Below are positions 1-5,533 of a stretch of DNA of 5,533 bases, piece after piece. Source of the stretch: Chloroflexota bacterium (lineage in GTDB: Bacteria; Chloroflexota; Limnocylindria; QHBO01); NCBI GenBank assembly GCA_020848055.1, contig JADLBB010000223.1:1-5533 (forward strand). The letters run 5' to 3'. Under the pieces are notes generated by a model. The model saw only the letters and a program-made list of their open reading frames with translations, was not told the origin of the DNA and searched no databases. Positions within the stretch are counted from its first letter, which is position 1. Every line of letters begins with the position of its first letter. A program made the position numbers and the translations under genes.

Positions 1-386
1 AAGGCGGCCCCTCCGACATCACGATCAGCTTCATGACGCCGGAGCAACTCGGCTTCGACATGGCGCGGTTCCGCGCACCCAACGTCGGCACGGTGGTCGG
101 CGGGCAGATCTGGCAGAAGCTGGCCGGCGCCCCCGCCGACGTGCCCTCCAAGCCACTGGTCATGGTGCATTTCGTGCGCGAGATCCCTGGCGGCGTGGAG
201 TACCGCACGCGCTTCTGGATGGGCTATGCATTCGTCGACGGCCGTCCCCGGTGCATGCTCCCGCATGGCGTCCGCGCACCGGCCGAGGCACCCAAGGGTG
301 CCCTGCGCCACAACATCGAGGAGTATTCGAACCTCCGCGTACTGCTGCCGAAGCTGTATAAGGAATACGGCGGCCGCTACGCCTGA
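1..386 (+). CDS. DAPG/phloretin hydrolase family protein, C-terminal part (5' end outside window)
   Basis: The reading frame is open from base 3 and ends at TGA 384-386. There is no start in the window; the first in-frame ATG, at 33, is probably internal. The family (PhlG, 2,4-diacetylphloroglucinol hydrolase, and phloretin hydrolase) cleaves the C-C bond between a phloroglucinol ring and an acyl group, using a zinc ion held by two His and two Glu. Visible here are a conserved stretch ending in RTRFWMGY (about 206-238) and, near the C-terminus, HNIEEYSNL. In the latter, His (309-311) and the Glu four residues later fit the H-x3-E zinc pair His270/Glu274 of PhlG. The remaining ligands would lie upstream. 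About 24 residues follow the His, so the C-terminus is intact. The enzyme is probably cytoplasmic. It is followed after 34 bp by an aromatic-type MFS gene and then an O-demethylase gene, which supports a role in aromatic catabolism. Family assignment is from motif recognition; the true substrate is unknown. Confidence 0.72.
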   Translation, partial: GGPSDITISFMTPEQLGFDMARFRAPNVGTVVGGQIWQKLAGAPADVPSKPLVMVHFVREIPGGVEYRTRFWMGYAFVDGRPRCMLPHGVRAPAEAPKGALRHNIEEYSNLRVLLPKLYKEYGGRYA

Positions 387-420
387 CGTCGGTAACCACA
401 GCTCACGCCGGATTGATATC

Positions 421-1614
421 GTGCCAACAGGTCATCGAACTCCCGTAGCGCAGGTCCTGGCCTGCTTCCTGGTCTCGATGTGCGAGGGCTTCGATCTCGC
501 CGCGATGGGGCTGGCCGGGCCATCGATGATCCACGGGCTCGGGCTGAGCCGCTCCACCTTTGGACTGGCCGTCTCGCTGATGATGGCCGGGTTTGCCCTC
601 AGCGCGACCATCGGTGGCGTGCTGGGAGACCGCGTGGGCCGGCGGCGCGTGGTGATCGCCGGACTGGGGACGATCGCCGTGTTCTCGGCATTGACCATCG
701 GCGTGCGGCAGATCGACGGCCTGCTGGCCGTGCGGTTCCTGACCGGCGCGGGCATCGGCCTCGTCTATCCGAACCTGATGGCCATTGCGGCCGACATCAG
801 CATCGCCGGGAATCGCTCGCGCATCATCTCGCTGGTGAACTGCGGCGGAAGCGTTGGCGGACTCATCGGCGCCGCGCTGCTGGCCGTGATGGGCGCGCGC
901 CTGCACTGGCAATACATGTTCGTGGGTGGCGCCCTGTCGGCCCTGGCGGTACTGCCGATCGCCTATCGCGTGCTCCCGCGGTCGACCAATATGGAGAAGA
1001 CCCCGGCCAGGCAGGCGACGCCGCTCCAGGTACTACTCGGCGGTGGTCGCCGCGGGACGACGATTGCACTCTGGATCGCGTGCTTCTGCACGTCCTTCAT
1101 CTTCTACATGCTGTCCGGCTGGGCACCGACGCTGCTCTCCGACCGGGGCCTGAGCCCGGGCCAGGTCGGCGCGGCAACGAGCGCCTTGTCGGCGGCCGCG
1201 ATCGTCGGCGTACTGATCCTGGCGACGTTGCTGGACCTGCGCCGGTACCGGCTCTCCTTCCTGCTGGCCTACGCCGGCATGATCGCGGCCTTCGTGACGT
1301 TCGCACTGTCCGGGGGCGTCGCCGGCGCCTTCGCGAGCATGGCGATGGTGGGGCTGACCGTCATGGGAGGCCTGCTCCTGCTCTTCGCACTGACGCCCGC
1401 GTTGTACCCTGAACACGGGAAGTCGACTGGCCTCGGCGCAGCGGTGGCGACCGGTCGCATCGGCGCGATCCTGTCACCCTGGGTGCTTGGTCGGTTGCTC
1501 GACAGCGGCCTCGGACAGCGCGAGCTGTTCCTGGGCCTGCTCATTCCCGTCGTCATCGCGGGCCTGGCCGCCCAGGCCGTCGCTGCAAGGGCCAACGCCG
1601 CGGAAACACGTTAA
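421..1614 (+). CDS. MFS transporter, aromatic acid:H+ symporter (AAHS)-like
   Basis: Predicted 397-residue inner-membrane transporter of the major facilitator superfamily, the usual length for 12 membrane helices. Helix 1 carries EGFD (residues 22-25), corresponding to the DG(F/Y)D motif of AAHS importers such as PcaK and BenK. The helix 2-3 loop has motif A, GGVLGDRVGRRR (65-76). The second half has LYPEHGKSTGLGA and GRIGAILSP (about 328-353), typical of this subfamily. GTG 421 was chosen as start: it is the only in-frame start just after the upstream stop (387-420 gap), and the next Met, at 478, would remove part of helix 1. An ATG at 226 in this frame lies wholly within the upstream gene and gives a non-transporter-like leader. 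The ribosome site is weak, so translation may depend on coupling to the upstream gene. Placed between two aromatic-degrading enzymes, it probably imports their substrate by proton symport. Related importers of sugars or organic acids cannot be excluded. Confidence 0.82.
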   Translation: MPTGHRTPVAQVLACFLVSMCEGFDLAAMGLAGPSMIHGLGLSRSTFGLAVSLMMAGFALSATIGGVLGDRVGRRRVVIAGLGTIAVFSALTIGVRQIDGLLAVRFLTGAGIGLVYPNLMAIAADISIAGNRSRIISLVNCGGSVGGLIGAALLAVMGARLHWQYMFVGGALSALAVLPIAYRVLPRSTNMEKTPARQATPLQVLLGGGRRGTTIALWIACFCTSFIFYMLSGWAPTLLSDRGLSPGQVGAATSALSAAAIVGVLILATLLDLRRYRLSFLLAYAGMIAAFVTFALSGGVAGAFASMAMVGLTVMGGLLLLFALTPALYPEHGKSTGLGAAVATGRIGAILSPWVLGRLLDSGLGQRELFLGLLIPVVIAGLAAQAVAARANAAETR

Positions 1615-1633
1615 GACCTGGAGCGCGTAACGA

Positions 1634-2944
1634 ATGGCGATCGATCGCCTGCCTGAACTCCTCGGCCTCCCGTACTACAACGAACCCGCGACCTACCTGG
1701 TTTTCGGGAATACGACGCGGGCGTGGGAGTTCAAGGGCTGGAAGCCGGAGAGCATGTCCTGGAAGACGGGCTGCTACATCCACGCCGGGCTGTCCGACAT
1801 CCAGATGAATTTCACGGGCCCCGACGTCATCCGCTTCTTCGAATCGATCGCCGTCAACAACTTCCAGACGTTCTCCATTGGCTCGATGAAGCATGCCGTC
1901 TTCTGCCTCGAGAACGGGCTCATCGCCTGCCACAACATCCTGCAGCGCAACTCGGAGCATGAGCTGCGCATGTTTGCCGCACCGCCTTGGCCCGTGCACC
2001 AGGCCATGCGCGGCAAGTTTCGTGTCGAAGTGCAGTTCCCGCGCTGCTACCTGTTCCAGGTCGCGGGCCCGACATCCCTTCGCACACTCGAGCGGGCGAC
2101 GGACGAGAGCCTCTGTGACATCGGGTTCCTGCGGTTCCGCAATGCCAGGATCGCGGGCGTGAGCGTGGAAATCGGGCGGATTGGCATGTCTGGTAACCTT
2201 GCCTACGAAGTCCGCGGGCCGCTCGAAGACGGGCCCAAGGTCTACGATGCCATCTTCCACGCCGGCCATGACCTTGGCATCGAGCGACTTGGCTGGCGGA
2301 CGTACATGGTGAACCACGTTGAAGGTGGTTTCCCCCAGCTCGGCTGGACATTCGCCCCGGCGATGCTCGAGGACAAGGACTTCGCCCGGGCATTCAGCGA
2401 AAGACTTCCGCCGCTGCAGGTGACCGGCAGCGTCGATCCCTCCGACCTGCGCGCCCGGTACCGGACCATCAGTGAGGTCGGCTGGCAGGGCCTCGTCCGA
2501 CTGAACCATGATTTTGTCGGCCGCCAGGCCGTCGAGGCCGAGCTCGCCAACCCGCGACGCACGGTCGTGACGCTGCGGTGGAATGTGGACGACGTGGTCG
2601 ACGTTTTTCGCTCGCTGTTCGAGAAGGGTGAGGAATACCGGACGATGGATCTGCCGACTACGCCGACATGGAAAGACGGCTTGATCTTCCATGCCGACCA
2701 CGTACAGCACGGCGGCAGGACCGTCGGCTACTCGGGCGGAACGATCTACAGCTACCACTTTCGCGAGATGCTCTCGATGGCCTGCCTGGATATCGAGCTT
2801 GCGACGGTTGGCACCGAGGTGACGGTCCTGTGGGGCAATTTCGGCGGCCGCATCAAGCACGTCCGGGCAGTCGTCGAACGGTTCCCCTACCTGACCGAAG
2901 AGCGCAATGATCAGGTGGACACCACCCGTGATCGTTCGAGCTGA
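1634..2944 (+). CDS. LigM/DesA-like tetrahydrofolate-dependent aryl O-demethylase (GcvT fold)
   Basis: A 436-residue protein of the GcvT/aminomethyltransferase fold, closest by eye to LigM (vanillate/3-O-methylgallate) and DesA (syringate) O-demethylases. These move an aryl methyl-ether methyl group to tetrahydrofolate in the cytoplasm. Matches to LigM recalled from memory are: EFKGW..ESMSW (32-43); TGPDVIRFF (61-69); GNLAYEVRGP (188-196), whose Glu192 fits the folate-binding Glu; RTYMVNHVEGG (222-232), whose Tyr224 falls on LigM catalytic Tyr247; NHDFVGRQA (291-299); TLRWNVDDV (313-321); and VGTEVTVLWG (392-401). Length is somewhat below LigM (about 470), mostly at the C-terminus. Start ATG 1634 has GGAG at 1620-1623, ten bases upstream. 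The gene begins 19 bp after the transporter stop, so it is probably co-transcribed. LigM residues Arg122 and His60 appear replaced, suggesting a substrate other than a simple methoxybenzoate. Family-level call is solid; substrate is unknown, and a dicamba-demethylase-like or other methyltransferase role is possible. Confidence 0.82.
   Translation: MAIDRLPELLGLPYYNEPATYLVFGNTTRAWEFKGWKPESMSWKTGCYIHAGLSDIQMNFTGPDVIRFFESIAVNNFQTFSIGSMKHAVFCLENGLIACHNILQRNSEHELRMFAAPPWPVHQAMRGKFRVEVQFPRCYLFQVAGPTSLRTLERATDESLCDIGFLRFRNARIAGVSVEIGRIGMSGNLAYEVRGPLEDGPKVYDAIFHAGHDLGIERLGWRTYMVNHVEGGFPQLGWTFAPAMLEDKDFARAFSERLPPLQVTGSVDPSDLRARYRTISEVGWQGLVRLNHDFVGRQAVEAELANPRRTVVTLRWNVDDVVDVFRSLFEKGEEYRTMDLPTTPTWKDGLIFHADHVQHGGRTVGYSGGTIYSYHFREMLSMACLDIELATVGTEVTVLWGNFGGRIKHVRAVVERFPYLTEERNDQVDTTRDRSS
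2909..2933. other. Stem-loop at convergent gene ends, possible bidirectional terminator
   Basis: GATCA (2909-2913) and GGTGG (2914-2918) pair with CCACC (2922-2926) and TGATC (2929-2933), giving ten base pairs with a 3-base loop and a 2-base bulge. It lies within the last codons of the O-demethylase, and 18 bases past the stop of the opposing transporter gene. No clear T-run follows on either strand, so intrinsic termination would be weak. It may instead be a chance stem constrained by coding sequence. Confidence 0.3.
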
Positions 2945-2950
2945 CGCCGG

Positions 2951-4135
2951 CTAGGTAGGTGCGATCGACGTCTGGCGCCGCGCGAACGCCCAGCGGATCA
3001 GCAAGTGCGCCGCGCCAGCGGTCAGCAGGTAGCCGCAGGCAATACCACGGCCGTCGCCGCGCTCGAGCAGTCCGGCCAGCGCGCCCACACCCGCGGCGGT
3101 CGCGAGCTGCGTCGTGCCGAGGATCGCACTGGCCGAACCGGCTATCGTCGGATGCAGGTCGAGCGTGCTGACAGCGGCCGGCGTGAGCCACAGCCCGATA
3201 CAGCACGCCATCGTGAAGCACAACACGACGAACCCGGCGAGCGGCGCGCCCCCGAGCAGGATCCACGACAGCAGGGACGCGCCGGCAAGCGTCGCGACGC
3301 CCGTCGCGAGCGCCAGTAGCCGCTCGGCTCCCAGCCGCCGCAACATGGACGGCGCGAACTGCGTGCTTACGATCAGGGCGGCGCCGTTCAATCCCAGCAA
3401 CGCGCTGAACGACCCCGGAGCGAGCCCATAGTGTCCGGCAAGGACGAGCGGTGCTACCGTGAGGAACAGCAGGTTGCTGGACGTCGCGCCGGAGGTCGCG
3501 CAGGCCAGCTTCACGAAGCGGCCGTCGCGAAGCAGCCGCGCGAGGTCCGTGCGCCATCCAGCGGCACGTGCGGCCGCCCGGCGCTCAGGCGGCAGTGACT
3601 CGGGCAACCCCACCGCCACCAGCACGGCGGTGAGCGCCGTCAGCAGCGCGATGACGACGAACAGACCGCGCCAGCCAACACGCTGCAGCAGCACGCTGCC
3701 GATCAGCGGTGCAAAGATCGGCGAGACGCCCATCACCAGGATCATCGTCGCCATCAGGCGCGCGGCTCTGGCGCCACTGTGCAGGTCGCGGATGATCGAG
3801 CGCGCGATGATCATGCCACCGCAGGCACCCAGGCCCTGCAGGAAGCGCAGCGCGATCAGGGCCTGGATGTTGGGCGCCAGTGCGCAGCCGATCGATGCCA
3901 GGAAGAACAGCGCCAAACCCACGAACAGCGGCGCGCGCCGGCCATGGCGGTCGGATAGCGCGCCGTAGGGCAAGTGACTCACCGCCAGCGCCAGGACGAA
4001 GCTCACCATGCTCAGCTGCACCGTGGCCGGTGACGTATGGAATTCGGCAGCAAGCGCCGGGAATGCTGGCAGATACAGGTCAATGGCCAGCAGCCCAAGG
4101 CCCGAGAGCAAACCGAGCAGCAATCCAGGCATCAC
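2951..4135 (-). CDS. Bcr/CflA-type MFS drug/metabolite efflux transporter
   Basis: Predicted inner-membrane proton antiporter of about 394 residues with 12 helices, the usual size for Bcr/CflA (bicyclomycin/chloramphenicol-type) exporters. Signatures are AIDLYLPAFP in helix 1 (17-26), VQLSMVSFVLALAVSHLPYG (39-58), motif A GALSDRHGRR (58-67), RFLQGLGACGGMIIARSIIRD (97-117), antiporter motif C region GVSPIFAPLIGS (136-147), and GWRGLF (154-159). The start is GTG 4135 or the adjacent ATG at 4132. The stop of the upstream nucleoside hydrolase-like gene occupies 4136-4138, so the two genes abut, and coupled translation is likely. The stop codon (2951-2953) faces the O-demethylase stop with 6 bp between. 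Family members export antibiotics, sulfonamides or small metabolites; the cargo here cannot be read from sequence. Its pairing with a nucleoside hydrolase suggests, without proving, nucleoside- or base-like cargo. Confidence 0.85.
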   Translation of the reverse strand: MMPGLLLGLLSGLGLLAIDLYLPAFPALAAEFHTSPATVQLSMVSFVLALAVSHLPYGALSDRHGRRAPLFVGLALFFLASIGCALAPNIQALIALRFLQGLGACGGMIIARSIIRDLHSGARAARLMATMILVMGVSPIFAPLIGSVLLQRVGWRGLFVVIALLTALTAVLVAVGLPESLPPERRAAARAAGWRTDLARLLRDGRFVKLACATSGATSSNLLFLTVAPLVLAGHYGLAPGSFSALLGLNGAALIVSTQFAPSMLRRLGAERLLALATGVATLAGASLLSWILLGGAPLAGFVVLCFTMACCIGLWLTPAAVSTLDLHPTIAGSASAILGTTQLATAAGVGALAGLLERGDGRGIACGYLLTAGAAHLLIRWAFARRQTSIAPT

Positions 4136-5185
4136 CTACGCCACCGTCGGCACGCGCCGCGCGTGCTCGGCCAGTCGCGCGTAGAGATCCTCGAAGGTGA
4201 GCCGGGTGTCGATGCGGTCGTAGACGCGGATCGGCCGGCCACCGCTTGACCTGCCGTACGAGCCCCGGCCGTCGATGGTCGGACGCGGCCGCAGGACGTA
4301 ATGGCTGGAAGCGGCGTCGGGCTGGATTGGCGTCTGCAGTGCCGTCAACGTCACCAGCGGGCTGTCACCCAGGACATAGGTGTCGCCGACGCTGATTCCA
4401 CGATCCTCCGGCATCGAGGCCACGAGTTGCCGGACGCGTTCGACGTTGCCGAGCAGGTACTCGCCGGCCGGGCCCGCAGGGCGCAGGCGCGCGACCAGCT
4501 CCGCATGGCCGACGATCATCTGCCGGTAGGTACTGCGCGGCACCTGCCAGATGTCGATGTCCGAGCGATTGAAGACCACCTGTGCGGCGCGTTGGTCGAT
4601 CGTGAGATTGTATTCGGCCTCCGCGGGGCCCGGCGGCGGCGGCGTCCCCGGGTACTCGGGCCCGCCGATCCAGACGAGCGTCATCCGGCGCCCGATGCGC
4701 GGCTCGTTGAGCCAGGCCGTGGCGAGATCGGTGAGTCCGGCGCCGGCGGTGTAATAGAGCGGCGAGCGCGTATCGGTGCGCAGTGCTTCCTGGATGATCG
4801 CCTGCGCCGCGGGTGTCATGGCAGGGCGCAATGCGTCGTCGATCGCATGCTCAGCGCCGGCCAGGACGGGAACACGCCCGGCCATCCCGAGCACGGTGAG
4901 CAACTCGTTGGCCTTGGCCGCCGCCCGGGCCGCCTGGTCGGGCTCCGCGGACCACGCCTCGTGCTCGTGCAGGTGCGAGCCGACGACCAGGCGGACGTCG
5001 ACGGTCGGGCACAGCAGGTGGTGCGCCAGCTGGAACAGGCCGTCCGGGTCCCCCGCATAATCATTGTCGGCGATCACGCGCATGCCTGGCGTGCCCGCAA
5101 ATGCCCTGCCCCGAACGCCGCCCACCGCCACGGCGCCCAGCGTGTACCCCAGTGCGCGCATGAAGGCGCGGCGACCCGGCATCAT
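4136..5185 (-). CDS. Tat-exported nucleoside hydrolase-like protein
   Basis: A 349-residue protein beginning with a twin-arginine signal: GRRAFMRALG (4-13), a hydrophobic stretch to about residue 23, and a likely signal peptidase site after AFA (28-30). The mature part resembles inosine-uridine nucleoside hydrolases, calcium enzymes that cleave the N-glycosidic bond of nucleosides. DNDYAGDPDG (40-49) fits the N-terminal D-x-D-x3-D-D calcium motif, but Pro47 sits where the last Asp is usual, with an Asp directly after. Asn193 in EYNLTIDQRAA (191-201) fits the conserved FN..xDP.AA substrate region, and LGDSPLVTL (272-280) fits the C-terminal HDPLA metal site with Gly instead of His. Start ATG 5185 is preceded by GGGAG (- strand, 5197-5193) seven bases upstream; a second ATG follows at once. 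It heads a two-gene operon with a Bcr/CflA exporter. Periplasmic location is inferred from the Tat signal. Activity and substrate are uncertain because of the altered motifs. Confidence 0.78.
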   Translation of the reverse strand: MMPGRRAFMRALGYTLGAVAVGGVRGRAFAGTPGMRVIADNDYAGDPDGLFQLAHHLLCPTVDVRLVVGSHLHEHEAWSAEPDQAARAAAKANELLTVLGMAGRVPVLAGAEHAIDDALRPAMTPAAQAIIQEALRTDTRSPLYYTAGAGLTDLATAWLNEPRIGRRMTLVWIGGPEYPGTPPPPGPAEAEYNLTIDQRAAQVVFNRSDIDIWQVPRSTYRQMIVGHAELVARLRPAGPAGEYLLGNVERVRQLVASMPEDRGISVGDTYVLGDSPLVTLTALQTPIQPDAASSHYVLRPRPTIDGRGSYGRSSGGRPIRVYDRIDTRLTFEDLYARLAEHARRVPTVA

Positions 5186-5192
5186 CGTTCCA

Positions 5193-5197
5193 CTCCC
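5193..5197 (-). promoter_or_regulatory. Ribosome binding site of the nucleoside hydrolase-like gene
   Basis: On the - strand the sequence reads GGGAG, then seven bases, then ATG ATG. The spacing favours the first ATG (5185) over the second (5182) as the start of the Tat-signal protein. Confidence 0.55.
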
Positions 5198-5206
5198 GTC
5201 GGCGGC

Positions 5207-5233
5207 GAATTGCCTTCGCTTTTAGCGCAATTC
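5207..5233. promoter_or_regulatory. Inverted repeat, possible operator, in the divergent intergenic region
   Basis: GAATTGC (5207-5213) is exactly reverse-complementary to GCAATTC (5227-5233). Between the arms, CGCT (5217-5220) can also pair with AGCG (5224-5227), allowing an alternative nested hairpin. The repeat covers the candidate -10 box and start point of the leftward operon, where a repressor would commonly bind. No regulator gene is seen in the window. Confidence 0.4.
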
Positions 5234-5247
5234 ACCGGTGTTTCCAA
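5219..5247 (-). promoter_or_regulatory. Candidate sigma-70 promoter for the leftward nucleoside hydrolase/exporter operon
   Basis: On the - strand TTGGAA (5247-5242) and TAAAAG (5224-5219) are separated by exactly 17 bases. Each matches four of six consensus positions. Transcription would begin near 5212, leaving a leader of roughly 26 bases before ATG 5185. The downstream box overlaps the inverted repeat at 5207-5233. This is inferred from sequence alone. Confidence 0.4.
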
Positions 5248-5271
5248 TGCCTGCGGGCCACGGGGTCCCGA

Positions 5272-5277
5272 TATACT
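5272..5277 (+). promoter_or_regulatory. Candidate -10 box for the rightward signal-peptide gene
   Basis: TATACT matches five of six -10 consensus positions in an otherwise GC-rich stretch, about 45 bases before ATG 5322. No convincing -35 box is found 16-18 bases upstream and there is no extended -10 TG, so it may need an activator or be fortuitous. Confidence 0.3.
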
Positions 5278-5308
5278 CCGCGGCGCCGGGGCGGCGATCA
5301 CGAAAGCC

Positions 5309-5315
5309 AGGCGGA
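5309..5315 (+). promoter_or_regulatory. Strong ribosome binding site for the truncated exported-protein gene
   Basis: AGGCGGA matches AGGAGGA at six of seven positions and ends six bases before ATG 5322. It supports that ATG as a genuine translation start even though the frame is only 31 codons long. Confidence 0.6.
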
Positions 5316-5321
5316 ACCACC

Positions 5322-5417
5322 ATGATCCTGAAGTCCACCGCGGCGACACTCCTGGCGTTGGCCAGCGTGCTGGCCACGACGCCGGTTTCCGCCATGGAAC
5401 CGCTGGGCTCGGACTGA
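5322..5417 (+). pseudogene. 5' remnant of a secreted-protein gene, truncated just after its signal peptide
   Basis: ATG 5322 opens a 31-residue frame ending at TGA 5415-5417. The product begins MILKSTAATLLALASVLA and continues TTPVSA-ME: a Lys at position 4, a hydrophobic core, and a clean Sec signal peptidase I site (VSA) after residue 24. Only seven residues follow before the stop. A near-consensus ribosome site and a -10-like box precede it. A complete signal peptide with no mature protein indicates that the rest of the gene is missing. The stop falls where opposite-strand transposase sequence begins, so the gene appears interrupted by, or joined to, a mobile element. The identity of the original protein cannot be told. 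A genuine 31-residue secreted peptide is a less likely alternative. Confidence 0.6.
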
Positions 5418-5533
5418 TGCTGCTCCGGGGCTGTGCGCTCCAGATGCGCCAGAATCTTCGCGATAACCTCCGGCTCCTCGATGCTGGCAATCACCTTGAG
5501 CTTCCCGCCGCAGCGTGCACAGGCCTTAATCTC
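5415..5533 (-). mobile_element. End fragment of an IS91-like insertion sequence
   Basis: This is the stretch in which the opposite-strand frame still looks like transposase. The left boundary is approximate (about 5400-5425) and is set by the loss of similarity and the sudden end of the signal-peptide gene. No terminal inverted repeat or target duplication is seen; IS91 elements typically lack both. The element continues past the window edge. Confidence 0.45.

Larger units (their letters stand above)
5222..5533 (-). pseudogene. IS91-family-like transposase, C-terminal fragment (5' end outside window)
   Basis: Read on the - strand from the right edge, the frame starts EIKACARCGGKLKVIASIEE and continues PEVIAKILAHLER. 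This closely resembles the C-terminal CxxCGG zinc-ribbon tail of IS91-family (Y2, rolling-circle) transposases, where such a segment is followed by a short basic or proline-rich tail and a stop. Here recognizable similarity seems to end near residue 40 (about 5415). The frame then continues through the antisense of the signal-peptide gene to a TAA at 5222-5224, giving a tail with no transposase character. The native stop therefore appears lost, and the fragment was probably fused to unrelated DNA. The catalytic region, with its HUH and paired Tyr motifs, would lie outside the window, so completeness of the element cannot be judged. Family assignment is from memory of the tail motif. Confidence 0.55.

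Noticed and set aside
226..420. Upstream extension of the MFS transporter to ATG 226
   Set aside because: It would overlap the hydrolase gene by about 160 bases and add a leader without membrane character. GTG 421 gives the standard family N-terminus.
403..912. 169-codon - strand frame opposite the MFS gene
   Set aside because: The product is rich in His, Gln and Ala with no recognizable family; it is a shadow of the transporter gene.
480..1412. 310-codon + strand frame overlapping the MFS gene
   Set aside because: The product is Arg/Gly-rich and low in complexity, typical of an out-of-frame reading of a GC-rich gene; the transporter frame carries clear motifs.
1553..2860. 435-codon open frame on the - strand antisense to the O-demethylase gene
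   Set aside because: Its frame mirrors a gene with many recognizable family motifs, and its product has no recognizable domain. Long antisense frames are expected in GC-rich coding DNA.
2853..3557. 234-codon - strand frame overlapping the Bcr/CflA exporter and the end of the O-demethylase gene
   Set aside because: An Arg/Ala-rich out-of-frame reading of the exporter, with no motifs.
5182..5490. 102-codon - strand frame across the divergent region
   Set aside because: Ser/Arg/Pro-rich reading in a different frame from the transposase tail, without homology signs. It covers the promoter region and overlaps the start of the hydrolase gene.

Overview
The window is GC-rich, densely packed bacterial DNA: long open frames, short gaps, Shine-Dalgarno-like sites and bacterial protein families. 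The families (LigM-type O-demethylase, AAHS and Bcr/CflA transporters, a Tat-exported nucleoside hydrolase, an IS91-like transposase) fit a high-GC proteobacterium, perhaps from soil or plant surroundings. No finer placement is supported.

Left half, + strand (1-2944): a tight three-gene run. It opens with the 3' end of a gene related to 2,4-diacetylphloroglucinol/phloretin hydrolases (zinc C-C hydrolases of acylphloroglucinols). An aromatic-acid-type MFS importer follows, then a GcvT-fold O-demethylase related to LigM/DesA. Together they look like a catabolic cassette: import of an aromatic compound, tetrahydrofolate-dependent removal of a methyl ether, and hydrolytic removal of an acyl side chain. 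The pathway is inferred, and the substrate is unknown.

Middle to right, - strand (5185 down to 2951): a two-gene operon. A Tat-signal-bearing nucleoside hydrolase-like protein is followed, with no gap, by a Bcr/CflA-type MFS exporter. This operon converges on the O-demethylase gene with only 6 bp between the two stop codons. A 10-bp stem-loop lies in the end of the O-demethylase coding sequence.

Right end (5186-5533): a divergent intergenic region with a candidate promoter for the - strand operon overlapped by an inverted repeat, and a -10-like box facing right. The start of a small exported-protein gene on the + strand has a good ribosome binding site and a complete signal peptide, but its reading frame stops after 31 codons. 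It runs into the C-terminal end of an IS91-family-like transposase in opposite orientation, which leaves the window at its right edge. This appears to be a gene broken by a mobile element, or an assembly join at a repeat.

I saw no tRNA, rRNA, CRISPR array or phage gene.
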